From the NCBI RefSeq assembly GCF_900188345.1, contig NZ_FZOD01000007.1, positions 208,116-272,115 of the forward strand: 64,000 nucleotides of DNA, in the 5' to 3' direction. The notes under the pieces are model-generated. The model was not told the DNA's origin. It did no database searches and saw nothing but the letters and a program-made list of their open reading frames with translations. Position 1 is the stretch's first letter; each line of letters opens with the position of its first letter. This document shows positions 7,818 to 15,792 of the stretch, piece by piece. Made by a program: the position numbers and the translations under genes. Origin of the DNA: Streptosporangium subroseum (GTDB lineage Bacteria; Actinomycetota; Actinomycetes; Streptosporangiales; Streptosporangiaceae).

Positions 7818-9623
7818 TCAGTTGCCCTTCTCGACGTAGTACCAGTTCTCAGGGCTGATCATCCCGAAGGGGTTGATCGGCTCGAAGCCGCGGAGGTTGT
7901 TGGCCACCTCGAACAGCCGCAGGGAGAAGTTGGGGATGAAGATGACCGGGACCTGCTCCGCGATGTAGTCCTGGTACTCATGGAGCGCGCCCAGGTCGTC
8001 ACTCGTCAACGTGCGGGCGATGAGCTCGTCGGCCTTCGGGTCGGTGTAGTGGCCGAAGTTGCCGCCGGCGTCGGTCTTGAAGAGGATCTCGCCGCTCGGG
8101 TAGTGGTACACCCAGCCGCCTCCCCAGGTGCTCAGCTCCCACAGGCAGGGGCTGTCGGGTCCCACGACGCAGGGGGCGTCCTCGGCCACCAGGATCGAGC
8201 CGTAGACCTCCTGGAGCCGCAGCTCGATGCCGGCCTTGAGCGCGTCGTCGCGGAACTGCTCCATCACCCGGGTGAGCGCGGGGCGGCCCTCGGCGTATCT
8301 GAGGGAGAAGCTGAGCCGGGTGCCCCCGGGGATGCCCGCTCCGGCCTGGCCGGGGCCCTCGCCGGGGTTGACGCAGATCGCCGGCGTCGTGCTGGTGTCC
8401 CAGCCGTTGGCCTCCAGCAGCTCGCGGGCGCGGTCGGGGTCGAAGGGCAGGACCGGCCCGCCCTGCAGGGTCGGCGAGACCAGGTCGCTGACCGGGTAGC
8501 GGGGCACCGGGCCGTCCTGACGGTAGGCGTAGCCGTGGTAGATGTCACGGGCCGCCCGGTCCTGGTCGAGCGTGTGCTGCATCGCCTGCCGGATGTAGGT
8601 CTGGGCGAGCATCTTCCCGGCGACGGTCGGGTTGTTGTAGTTGAGCGGGATGTAGCGGATGCAGAAGGCGGCCTGCGGGACCAGCGTGTAGTTCTCGCTC
8701 AGCGGGTTGGGCCCGCCCTTGGTGGGGTCGTCGGTCGGCTCGGTGCTGAAGCTCAGCGGCAGGTAGCCGACCTGGATGTTGTCGGGTCCTTCCGGCCCCT
8801 CCAGCAGCTTCTGGTACTCCTCGCCGTCGGACATGAACGGGATCTGCCGGAACTCGTCCAGGTGCGCCTTGTTCGGCCCGGAGTAGTGCTCGTTGGGGAC
8901 GAAGGTGACGACGCCCTCCATGGTGTAGCTCTTCAGCCGCCACGGGCCGCTGACCACGCTCCACACCGGGCTGTCGGCCCAGTGCACGCGGTCGGAGTTG
9001 TCCTCCTCGATGACGCCGCCGTTCTCGCCCATCAGGAAGTCGTAGACCGCGGCCACGTTCTCCAGGCCGAAGGAGGCGTCGGAGGGTCCGTCGGCGGTGC
9101 GGTCCCAGGCCTTGGGCATCGGGGTGATGGTGCTGAGCTGGTTCATCAGCACCCAGCGCTTGGAGTAGACCTTGTCGAAGGTGAAGTAGACCTTGTCCTC
9201 GGCGAGCTTGCCGTAGGAGACCAGATTGTCGGGGAAGCAGCCGGGGACGTACTCGCCGTAGCGCTCGCCCTTGACCGCCATCATGTTCACCCAGAACAGG
9301 ACGTTGTCCGCGCAGATCGTCTCACCGTTGGACCACTTCCAGGGCTTGACGGTGACGGTGACGGTCAGGCCGTCCTCGCTCCACTCCGGCGGCTCGCCGA
9401 TGCTGAGGTCGTAGTCGACCTCCGGCCTGCCGTGCGTGCCGAAGAAGAAGAGCGGCCGGTACATCAGGATCTGGAACTCGAGCAGGTTGCGGGTGCCGAA
9501 GCGCTCCGGCGGGGTGAAGGGGAAGATGATGGACGGGGGGAATCCGGGCGCGCAGGCCCAGGTCACGGTGCCTCCCTTGACCGGCGTCTCCGTGATCGGA
9601 CGGTCGATGGTGTTCAGTGTCAT
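7818..9623 (-). CDS. Family-5 (oligopeptide-type) solute-binding protein without signal peptide
   Basis: The 601-aa protein has the family-5 SBP fold: KGGTVTWA at 17-24, the usual first strand of the mature protein, then typical blocks such as WSEDGLTVTVTVKPWKWSNGE in domain I and long domain III/II segments to the C-terminus. Normal members begin with a signal peptide and lipobox. Here only 16 polar residues precede the first strand, there is no hydrophobic stretch or Cys, and the start is fixed by a 4-nt ATGA overlap with the upstream gene. The operon encodes no ABC permease or ATPase. The protein is therefore predicted to be cytoplasmic, possibly a chaperone, carrier or recruited enzyme for a peptide-like intermediate. 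Family assignment is firm; the role is open. Confidence 0.85.
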   Translation of the reverse strand: MTLNTIDRPITETPVKGGTVTWACAPGFPPSIIFPFTPPERFGTRNLLEFQILMYRPLFFFGTHGRPEVDYDLSIGEPPEWSEDGLTVTVTVKPWKWSNGETICADNVLFWVNMMAVKGERYGEYVPGCFPDNLVSYGKLAEDKVYFTFDKVYSKRWVLMNQLSTITPMPKAWDRTADGPSDASFGLENVAAVYDFLMGENGGVIEEDNSDRVHWADSPVWSVVSGPWRLKSYTMEGVVTFVPNEHYSGPNKAHLDEFRQIPFMSDGEEYQKLLEGPEGPDNIQVGYLPLSFSTEPTDDPTKGGPNPLSENYTLVPQAAFCIRYIPLNYNNPTVAGKMLAQTYIRQAMQHTLDQDRAARDIYHGYAYRQDGPVPRYPVSDLVSPTLQGGPVLPFDPDRARELLEANGWDTSTTPAICVNPGEGPGQAGAGIPGGTRLSFSLRYAEGRPALTRVMEQFRDDALKAGIELRLQEVYGSILVAEDAPCVVGPDSPCLWELSTWGGGWVYHYPSGEILFKTDAGGNFGHYTDPKADELIARTLTSDDLGALHEYQDYIAEQVPVIFIPNFSLRLFEVANNLRGFEPINPFGMISPENWYYVEKGN

Positions 9624-10021
9624 GACGTGACCTCAGCTGTCTGGGGGAGCTCCGCGAGAGCTGCCTGGTTGAACGCTTCGAGAGCTGCCGGGGTGAGCTC
9701 TTCGAGCAGGGAAACGCCGCTGGCGGCGTGCTCGCCGTACCGCTCCCACGTCTCGTGGAGCAGGATCCGGCCGTCGGGGAGCACCTCGGGGGTGCTGTGG
9801 CAGCGGCCCGACACGATGGCGCCGGTGTCGAGGACCATGCAGTAGGCGAAGTCGAGGGTCCCGTCGGGGGCGCAGACCCCGGTGAGGGTCCCCCGGCGGG
9901 CGTGCCCGCCGGAGAACTCGCCCCACAGGAGGTCACCGGACTGCCGGTACAGGGCGATCGGGTGCTTCTCCCCCTCGGGAACGCCGCCGGTGGTGAAGCG
10001 GCGTCCGTCGTAGCCGATCAT
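9620..10021 (-). CDS. Small beta-barrel protein of the family often labelled 'n-acetylglutamate synthase'
   Basis: The 133-aa protein carries a recurrent pattern of this small family: YDGRRF..., GDLLWGEFSGGHARRGTLTG, GRCHSTPEVLPDGRILLHE-W. Members are short beta-rich proteins often misnamed N-acetylglutamate synthase; they lack a GNAT acetyl-CoA motif, and I know of no established activity. ATG 10021 overlaps the stop of the DDAH-like gene by 4 nt, and its own stop overlaps the solute-binding-protein start by 4 nt, so it is tightly coupled to both. Ligand binding or a cyclase/isomerase role would suit a lipocalin-like barrel, but this is inference. Confidence 0.7.
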   Translation of the reverse strand: MIGYDGRRFTTGGVPEGEKHPIALYRQSGDLLWGEFSGGHARRGTLTGVCAPDGTLDFAYCMVLDTGAIVSGRCHSTPEVLPDGRILLHETWERYGEHAASGVSLLEELTPAALEAFNQAALAELPQTAEVTS

Positions 10022-10866
10022 CGGCGGGCCGCCCTCAGTTCGAGGGTGCAGCACTTGGCGCTGCCACCGGACTTCAGCAGTTCGGAGAGCTCGACGCCGA
10101 TGGGCTCGTAGCCGCGCTCGCGCAGCTCATCCATCAGGTGGGTGGCCGCGGGCGGCATCAGGACGTGGCGGCCGTCGGAGACCGCGTTCAGCCCGAACAC
10201 CTCGGCGTCGGCCTCGGTGGCGATGACCGCGTCGGGGTACAGCACGCGCAGGACGCCCTGGCTCTCCTTGGCGAAGGCGCCGGGGTAGTACATGATCTGG
10301 TCGTCGTCGAGGACGGCCAGCGCGGTGTCGAGGTGGTAGAAGCGCGGGTCCACCAGCCGGAGCCCGGCCACCGGCATGCCGAAGAATTTCTCGGCCTCGC
10401 GGTGCGAGCGGATGTCGGTACGGAATCCGGTGCCGGCCAGCAGGTATCTGCCGGCGTGGAGGTAGTCGCCCTCGCCCTCGTTGACGAACACCGCGTCGCG
10501 GGTCTCGTAACCGCGGGAGCGGAACCACTCCAGGTAGGCGGGGCCCTCGGCGGCCCGCTCCGGGTGCCGGAACCTGGCCGACAGCACCTTCCCCTCGATG
10601 ACCGTCGCCCCGTTGGCGGCGAACACCATGTCGGGGTAGCCGGGCAGCGGTTCGATGAACTCCACCTGGTGTCCCAGCCCGTGGAAGGCGCGCAGCAGGC
10701 CCTCCCACTGAAGCTGGGCCAGCGCTCCGTCGACCGGCTTGTCCGGTTCCATCCACGGGTTGATGGAGTAGACGACGTCGAAGTGGGTGGGCGGGCACAT
10801 CAGGTATCGGCGAGTGCGGGCGACGCGCTGAAGGCGTCTCGGCTTCTCGACGGCCAGCTGGGTCAT
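10018..10866 (-). CDS. DDAH/amidinotransferase-fold guanidine-modifying enzyme
   Basis: The 282-aa protein has the pentein-fold signature of dimethylarginine dimethylaminohydrolase-like enzymes: MCPPTHFDVVYSINPWM near the N-terminus, PDMVFAANGATVI, an acidic EGEGDY site, the catalytic His in FYHLDTAL and the nucleophile region GGSAKCCTLEL at the C-terminus. All triad elements are present, so it should be active on a guanidino compound, by hydrolysis or amidino transfer (for example arginine or a derivative to citrulline or ornithine). ATG 10866 has a GGAGAG site and overlaps the upstream ATP-grasp stop by 4 nt. In the cluster it may supply an amino-acid building block; the substrate is unknown. 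Confidence 0.85.
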   Translation of the reverse strand: MTQLAVEKPRRLQRVARTRRYLMCPPTHFDVVYSINPWMEPDKPVDGALAQLQWEGLLRAFHGLGHQVEFIEPLPGYPDMVFAANGATVIEGKVLSARFRHPERAAEGPAYLEWFRSRGYETRDAVFVNEGEGDYLHAGRYLLAGTGFRTDIRSHREAEKFFGMPVAGLRLVDPRFYHLDTALAVLDDDQIMYYPGAFAKESQGVLRVLYPDAVIATEADAEVFGLNAVSDGRHVLMPPAATHLMDELRERGYEPIGVELSELLKSGGSAKCCTLELRAARR

Positions 10867-12122
10867 GACGTCTCTCCGTCCTGGACGAAACTGACGTTGA
10901 TCTTGGACGCGTAGTCGAGCATCGTCTCCCTGGCGTCCTCCAGCGAGGTGCCGGTGGTGCCGAGGAAGCCGAGGATGCTGTTGCCCTCCGGCGGGCGCCG
11001 GATGACGTCGCCGGGCTTGGCCGTGACCTTGAGGAAGAAGACCCGCTCCGACTCGGCGACGTCGACCGGGACGTCGACCGAGGCGATCCGGCCGGCGTCG
11101 CTGATCAGGCACATCGCGGTGACGTGGACGCCGGTCGGCCGGTAGTGGCGCACCCGCGGCGTGGAGCCGCGCGCCACGTCCATGACGGCGCGGATCGGGT
11201 TGTGGGAGGCCGTGATCTGGGCGATGAGGTCCAGGCCGCCGCCGCCGGGCCGGATCGCGATCTCCAGCAGGTACGGCTCGCCCCGGTGGAAGCGGATCTC
11301 GGCGTGCATCACGCTGCGCCGCAGCCCCTGGGCGTGCGCGCCGGCCCTGACCACACGATGGACCGCGGCCACCTGCTCGGGGGTGAGCGAGGTCGGCGCG
11401 TGGTGCATGTCGTCGTCGAAGGTGCCGCCCTCGACGGTGATCCGGTCCACGATCGAACCGAGGTAGACCTCGCCGTCCCAGGCCACGGCCTCGATGAGGA
11501 ACTCCTCACCGTCGAGGAACGACTCCACCAGCAGGCCGTGCGGTCCGAGGTCGAGGCCGTGGGCCTCCATCGCGAACCACGACATCTCCTCGATGCCGGA
11601 GAGTGCCTGCGGGAACAGCTCCTCCATCTCCTCCCTGTCGTCGATCTTGAAGACGAAGTTGCTCGCGGCGCCCAGGGTGGGCTTGAGAATGACGGGGTAG
11701 CCGAAGTCCGTGGCCGCTCCGAGCGCCTCCTCCAGGTCGGCGACGAAGCGGAAGTCCGGGTGCGGCGCGTTGTGCTCGCGGTGCGCCTCGCGCATCAGCA
11801 GCTTGTTGCGGCTGGTCCTGGCCGCCTCGGCGCCCACACCCGGCAGGCCGAGCGCCTCCGCGACGGCCGCGACCGTGGTCACGGCCGACTCGGAGAAGGT
11901 GATGATCCCGTCGAAGCGCTCCTCCTCGTGCCAGGACTTGGCCTCGGTGATGAGGTCGTCGATCTGCTGGGAGCCCACGACGCGGTAGCGGTCGGCGGGC
12001 CAGAAGTCGGGGGTGCCGATCCCGTTGAGCACGTAGAGCTCGGCGCCGAAGTCCTGGACCTGCTGGTAGCGGGACTGGTAGTAGGTGGCGTTCTGTCTGG
12101 CTTCCAGGGCGAGCAGTTTCAT
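10863..12122 (-). CDS. ATP-grasp ligase, second of two
   Basis: A 419-aa ATP-grasp protein with its own N-terminal domain (MKLLALEARQNATYY...), the nucleotide-binding strand DFGYPVILKPTLGAASNFV (about 145-163) and a C-terminal metal site HAEIRF...GEPYLLEIAIRPGGGGL, where the Glu and Arg of the E-x-x-x-R motif coordinate Mg-ATP. It is only distantly similar to the ATP-grasp enzyme at 5225-6463, so the two probably catalyse different couplings. The start is fixed by a 4-nt ATGA overlap with the MetRS-like gene. A ligase directly behind the N-N-forming enzymes is a natural candidate to condense the hydrazine with another acid; the order of steps is unproved. Confidence 0.88.
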   Translation of the reverse strand: MKLLALEARQNATYYQSRYQQVQDFGAELYVLNGIGTPDFWPADRYRVVGSQQIDDLITEAKSWHEEERFDGIITFSESAVTTVAAVAEALGLPGVGAEAARTSRNKLLMREAHREHNAPHPDFRFVADLEEALGAATDFGYPVILKPTLGAASNFVFKIDDREEMEELFPQALSGIEEMSWFAMEAHGLDLGPHGLLVESFLDGEEFLIEAVAWDGEVYLGSIVDRITVEGGTFDDDMHHAPTSLTPEQVAAVHRVVRAGAHAQGLRRSVMHAEIRFHRGEPYLLEIAIRPGGGGLDLIAQITASHNPIRAVMDVARGSTPRVRHYRPTGVHVTAMCLISDAGRIASVDVPVDVAESERVFFLKVTAKPGDVIRRPPEGNSILGFLGTTGTSLEDARETMLDYASKINVSFVQDGETS

Positions 12123-13672
12123 CGGGTGCTCCTGTCTGAGCGGACGCTCCCGGGCAGGCGCGGGAGGAGGAAGGCGTCGATGGTCTCGGCGCCGGTGTCG
12201 AGGGTGAGCTCGACGCCCCGCGCCTCGGCCTCGGCCGTGACGTCGATCAGGATGGGCGCGGCGCAGGCCAGGAAGGTGCGCACCTCCATCAGGAGGTCGC
12301 CGGGCTCCGCGCGCTCGGTGGTCAGCAGCCGGGCGAGCTGGGTGATGATGCCGTCCGCCGCCCTGGTGAGACTGAACGAGGTGAGGTCGTAGCAGGCCTG
12401 GAACCTCCGGGCGATCACCGCTGCCCGGCGACGGCCGGCGTCGGTGACCTTGAGCTCCTCTCCCGGGTCGGTGACGAGGGCCTCGATGCGGTCGGCGAGG
12501 GCGTTCCACGGGTCGCGCAATCGCTGGGCCGTTACCTTGTCGAGCCCCTCCCTGGTGAAGTTGGCCCGCTGGTCCTCCGGGCAGGTGAGCGCGAGGTAGA
12601 ACCGGACGAGGTCGCGCGGCACCTCGGCGACCAGGTCGGCGCCGCGGATCAGGTGGTTGCGGCTGGTGGAGAACTTCTCGTTCTCCAGCTCGTAGAACTC
12701 GTTGCAGACATTGGCGTCGGGGGTGAGGTAGCGGTCGCCGTGGGCGAGCAGCATGACCAGGTCGACCATGCCCCAGAAGTAGACGTTGTCGAATCCGTGG
12801 AAGTAGACCAGGCTGTTGCCGCTCTCGGCGCGCCAGGCCTGGTCGACGGGGCCTTCGGGCTCGCCGTCGGCCTTCCAGGTGCTGTAGATCGAGGCGGGCA
12901 TCGCCTCGATCCAGGGGTAGAGGATCTGACCGGGGGTCTCGGCGAACGGGGCGTCGATGCCCCATCCGGGCGACGGCACCGTGATCGGGATCTCGGGGAG
13001 CGGGCGGGCCAGGATCTCGCGGATGAGCTGCCTGCTGTGCTGCCTCCAGGTGTTCTCGCGGGCGGCGTAGTACGCGGTGAGCTCCTGCCGGTAGTTCTCG
13101 ATGGGCAGGACCAGGACGGTGACCTCACGCGAGGTCACCGGGTCGGCGGGGTCGAGGACCGAGCGCGGGTCGCCGAGGTCGTCGAAGTGGTTGGGGTGGC
13201 CGCAGCCCTCGCAGGAGCCGCCGCAGCTCTCGGTCAGGCAGGCCGGGCACTCGCCCTTGACCAGGCCGTCGAACAGGTAGGTGCCGGCGTTCGCCGCGTA
13301 CGGCATGCGCACCGTGCGGAGCTCGAAGCGGCCCTGCTCGTAGAGGGGGGTGACGAAGTCGAGCACGGCCTGCCGGTAGGCGTCGTCGATGGGCGGCATG
13401 GGGGCCAGGGAGATGCCCATGGCCTCGACCGACCGCTGGATGCGGGCGGTGGACGTCGCGCACAGCTCGGCGGGCGTCGTGCCGTGCTTGGCCGCGGTCG
13501 AGATCATGTAGGACTGGCTGTCGTCGGTGCAGGTCGCGTAGGTCACGGGGTGCCCGGCGGCCCGCAGGTAGCGGGCGTGGATGTCACCGGCCAGGTAGGG
13601 GCCGGCCATGTGGCCGACGTGCAGGTCGCCGTTGGGGGTGGGGGTCGCGGCGATGACGATCGTCCCCGTCAT
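12119..13672 (-). CDS. Methionyl-tRNA-synthetase-like enzyme of hydrazine (N-N bond) biosynthesis
   Basis: The 517-aa class I synthetase-fold protein has a HIGH-type motif HVGH at residues 18-21 (TPNGDLHVGHMAGPYL), a MetRS-type zinc knuckle with five cysteines at about 141-157, and a KMSKS-type loop reading KFSTS near residue 334. It has no tRNA anticodon-recognition extension beyond a short helical tail, and a housekeeping MetRS would not sit here. In s56-p1 and related pathways a cupin plus MetRS-like protein activates glycine and joins it to N6-hydroxylysine, forming the N-N bond after rearrangement. The neighbours here (cupin directly upstream, N-hydroxylase before that) are exactly those partners. 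The start is fixed by a 4-nt overlap with the cupin. Confidence 0.9.
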   Translation of the reverse strand: MTGTIVIAATPTPNGDLHVGHMAGPYLAGDIHARYLRAAGHPVTYATCTDDSQSYMISTAAKHGTTPAELCATSTARIQRSVEAMGISLAPMPPIDDAYRQAVLDFVTPLYEQGRFELRTVRMPYAANAGTYLFDGLVKGECPACLTESCGGSCEGCGHPNHFDDLGDPRSVLDPADPVTSREVTVLVLPIENYRQELTAYYAARENTWRQHSRQLIREILARPLPEIPITVPSPGWGIDAPFAETPGQILYPWIEAMPASIYSTWKADGEPEGPVDQAWRAESGNSLVYFHGFDNVYFWGMVDLVMLLAHGDRYLTPDANVCNEFYELENEKFSTSRNHLIRGADLVAEVPRDLVRFYLALTCPEDQRANFTREGLDKVTAQRLRDPWNALADRIEALVTDPGEELKVTDAGRRRAAVIARRFQACYDLTSFSLTRAADGIITQLARLLTTERAEPGDLLMEVRTFLACAAPILIDVTAEAEARGVELTLDTGAETIDAFLLPRLPGSVRSDRSTR

Positions 13673-14034
13673 TTCTCCTCCAGGTGACGGGCCTCGAACG
13701 TGCGGGTCATGTCCTGGTCCCACCAGATGCCGTACATCTCGAAGTCGGCGGTGCCGTCGTTGACGACCTGGTGGTCGGTGCCGGGCGGGAAGTAGGCGAC
13801 GTCCCCGGCGACGAAGGGGGCGCGCTCGCCCTCGCTCTCCAGGGCCGCCTCACCGGAGACCGCGATGAAGATCTCGTACTCGTGGTGGGAGTGCCGGGTC
13901 GAGACGGTGCCGGGCCGGATGACGCACCAGGCCCCCTCGAACGGGGCGTTCAGCGTTTCCCAGGGCAGCAGCCGCTTGGCGAGCAGGCCGTTGTCGGGGC
14001 GGAGTTGGGCAGGGTCATAGGAACGGAGGTCCAC
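13669..14034 (-). CDS. Cupin partner of the hydrazine-forming synthetase
   Basis: A 121-aa single-domain cupin. Motif 1 RHSHHEYEIFIAVSG supplies two or three His and a Glu, and motif 2 PPGTDHQVVND the last His, so the metal site looks intact. In characterised systems the cupin is fused to the MetRS-like domain and rearranges the O-glycyl-N6-hydroxylysine ester into the N-N linked product. Here it is a separate gene overlapping the synthetase gene by 4 nt, which should keep stoichiometry close to 1:1. The GTG start at 14034 follows GAGGAG with 7-nt spacing. Confidence 0.88.
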   Translation of the reverse strand: MDLRSYDPAQLRPDNGLLAKRLLPWETLNAPFEGAWCVIRPGTVSTRHSHHEYEIFIAVSGEAALESEGERAPFVAGDVAYFPPGTDHQVVNDGTADFEMYGIWWDQDMTRTFEARHLEEK

Positions 14035-14067
14035 GGGGAGTCTCCTCAGAGGGTTTTGGTGTGGGGA

Positions 14068-15366
14068 TCAGGAGGCGATGGGCAGGGCGAACGGCAGCAG
14101 CAGTTCGGCGGTGGCGCGGGTCTCCTGGATGTCGCCGACGATCTCTTCCGCCCGGTTGGCCAGGGCGCTGAGCAGGGAGTCGGCGATGCCGTGCGTGTCC
14201 TCGTTGACGCCCTGCAGGTAGCAGGAGGCGCTCGAACCCTCGGGGAGGGCCAGCTTGTAGAAACGGTCGACCGCGATCTCGTCCATGCCGGCCTTGGTGG
14301 CCAGGTCCCGGACCAGCGAGGGCATCCGGCGGTCGAAGCCGGTGCCGAGCAGCAGGACGTCGCAGGGCAGTTCCCGGCGGCGGCCGCTCTTCCTGTCGGA
14401 GAGGGTGAGGATGATCTCGTCGTTCTCGATCCTGGCCTCGGGAACCTCGGTCATCGTGATCATCCGGATTCTTTCCTGCCCGGTGAGACGCTCGAGATAG
14501 ATCTGCCGGTAGAGGTTCTCGAGCAGGCCCGGGGACAGGCCGGCGTAGTTGGTGCGGTGCATCTCGCCGAGAAGCTGGCGGCGTGCATCGGGGCGCGATC
14601 CGTAGAACTCGTCGATGAAGGAGGCGTAGAAGAGCTCGTTGGTGAACTTGCTGCTCTCGTAGCCGTTGAGGCCGATGGAGCGCATGACCATCGTGCACTG
14701 GGCGTTGGGCATGTTCTGGTGGGTGGCCCACAGCATCTCGGCCGCGCTCTGCGCGCCGCCGATCACCGCGACCCGGTGGGGGGCGTCGTGGTCGATCCCC
14801 GCGATTTTCCGGCTGTACTCGGTGCTGTGGATGATCCGCTCCCTCGGGAGCGTGTCGAACACCTCGGGGATGTGCGGGTCACGGCCCGCGCCGACCACCA
14901 GGGTGCGGCAGGTGATGGTCGAGCCGTCGCCGAGCCGGACGACCCACCGCTCGACCTCGCCGTCGTCGGACAGGACGGGCTCGATCGCCACGCAGCGCCG
15001 GCCGTACTCGATGCGCACCTGGGCCAGCGAGTTCGCCACCCAGAGTAGGTAGTCCGAGATCTCCATTCGGTAAGGGGTGAAACTACCCAGGTTGACAAAT
15101 TCGTTGAGCCTTCCCACGGAGTGCAGGTAGTTCACGAAGGAGAACCTGCTCTGCGGGTTTCTCAGGGTGACCAGGTCCTTGAGAAAGGAGACCTGGCTCT
15201 GTGTCCAGGGCAGCAGCATTCCGCGCTGCCAGACCACATCCTCGTGCTGTTCGATGATCAGCGTTCTGGTTGCCAGTTCGGGGGAGAGCTCTTCGAGGGC
15301 GACGGCGAGGGCGAGGTTGGACGGCCCTGCGCCGAGTGCGAGCAACTCGACTTCTTGGTGCATCAC
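14068..15366 (-). CDS. L-lysine/L-ornithine N-monooxygenase (flavin-dependent)
   Basis: The 432-aa class B flavoprotein monooxygenase of the SidA/PvdA/IucD family has an N-terminal FAD site LLALGAGPSNLALAVALEE (about 7-25), the family signature WQRGMLLPWTQSQVSFLKDLV, an NADPH site VAVIGGAQSAAEML and the C-terminal LLGTGFDRRMP block. These enzymes hydroxylate the side-chain amine of lysine or ornithine. With the cupin and MetRS-like genes downstream, N6-hydroxylation of lysine is the expected first step to the N-N bond. Adjacent GTG (15366) and ATG (15363) starts share a GGAAGG site; spacing slightly favours the GTG. It lies 66 nt after the small peptide gene and 33 nt before the cupin. Confidence 0.9.
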   Translation of the reverse strand: MMHQEVELLALGAGPSNLALAVALEELSPELATRTLIIEQHEDVVWQRGMLLPWTQSQVSFLKDLVTLRNPQSRFSFVNYLHSVGRLNEFVNLGSFTPYRMEISDYLLWVANSLAQVRIEYGRRCVAIEPVLSDDGEVERWVVRLGDGSTITCRTLVVGAGRDPHIPEVFDTLPRERIIHSTEYSRKIAGIDHDAPHRVAVIGGAQSAAEMLWATHQNMPNAQCTMVMRSIGLNGYESSKFTNELFYASFIDEFYGSRPDARRQLLGEMHRTNYAGLSPGLLENLYRQIYLERLTGQERIRMITMTEVPEARIENDEIILTLSDRKSGRRRELPCDVLLLGTGFDRRMPSLVRDLATKAGMDEIAVDRFYKLALPEGSSASCYLQGVNEDTHGIADSLLSALANRAEEIVGDIQETRATAELLLPFALPIAS

Positions 15367-15432
15367 GGTGGTCGCCTTCCGGACGACTTCTCGGGCGCTG
15401 TGCCCGTAGCGGATGGGTCTCTCCTGCTCAGA

Positions 15433-15612
15433 TCACTGCCAGCCGGCGCCCGCGGTCAGCGCGGAGGCCGGCATGGCCATCGGGGCGGGGGTGCCACCGG
15501 TCATCTCGCCGGCCATGGCGGCGGCCGCCGTGGCGGTGACGGTGATGGCGGTGATGGCGGCGAGCGAGAGGGCGCCGAGTGCGGTGGCGACTGAGCGGCT
15601 CATGGCGTTCAT
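15433..15612 (-). CDS. Small secreted peptide at the head of the hydrazine operon (59 aa)
   Basis: A 59-residue product: short basic N-terminus, a hydrophobic stretch at about 8-32 rich in Ala/Thr, a probable signal-peptidase site after the AAAA run, then a 25-30 residue Met/Pro/Gly-rich mature part ending T-A-G-A-G-W-Q. ATG 15612 has AAAGGAAG at proper spacing, so it is expressed independently of the upstream gene and is the first gene of the operon. It has no cysteines and I recognise no family. It could be a ligase substrate, an exported signal or only a leader. As in the peptide at 258-410, Trp is the penultimate residue. Confidence 0.6.
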   Translation of the reverse strand: MNAMSRSVATALGALSLAAITAITVTATAAAAMAGEMTGGTPAPMAMPASALTAGAGWQ

Positions 15613-15758
15613 CGTTTCTTCCTTTCGATCGGAGCTTTTCGGCACCCTTTTCGCTTTTCGCGGGATGAATATGCCCGTTTAGTTTTTCCGGACATTTCCC
15701 GTTTTGTTCTGCCACTTCGATTCTTGGTCAATGTCTCGGGGTCCGGAAGACCTCCGGG

Positions 15759-15792
15759 CTGTCAGCGCGCTGCAATGGCAGGACGCTGACAG
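15759..15792. promoter_or_regulatory. Inverted repeat CTGTCAGCG ... CGCTGACAG
   Basis: Perfect 9-bp arms at 15759-15767 and 15784-15792 overlap the end of the 122-aa gene and lie upstream of the hydrazine operon. The same CTGACAG/CTGGCAG heptamers recur at 16176-16238 beside the TrmB-LuxR regulator, which suggests a shared regulator site. A role as part of a terminator for the 122-aa gene is an alternative. Confidence 0.4.

Noticed and set aside
6423..9845. Very long open frame on the + strand (about 1140 codons)
   Set aside because: It lies antisense to the ATP-grasp, antiporter and solute-binding-protein genes and reads as Gly/Asp/His/Arg-rich low-complexity sequence, the usual mirror of high-GC codon bias.
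12119..13672. Housekeeping methionyl-tRNA synthetase
   Set aside because: It lacks the anticodon-binding C-terminal domain, has a KFSTS loop, and is translationally coupled between a cupin and an ATP-grasp ligase.
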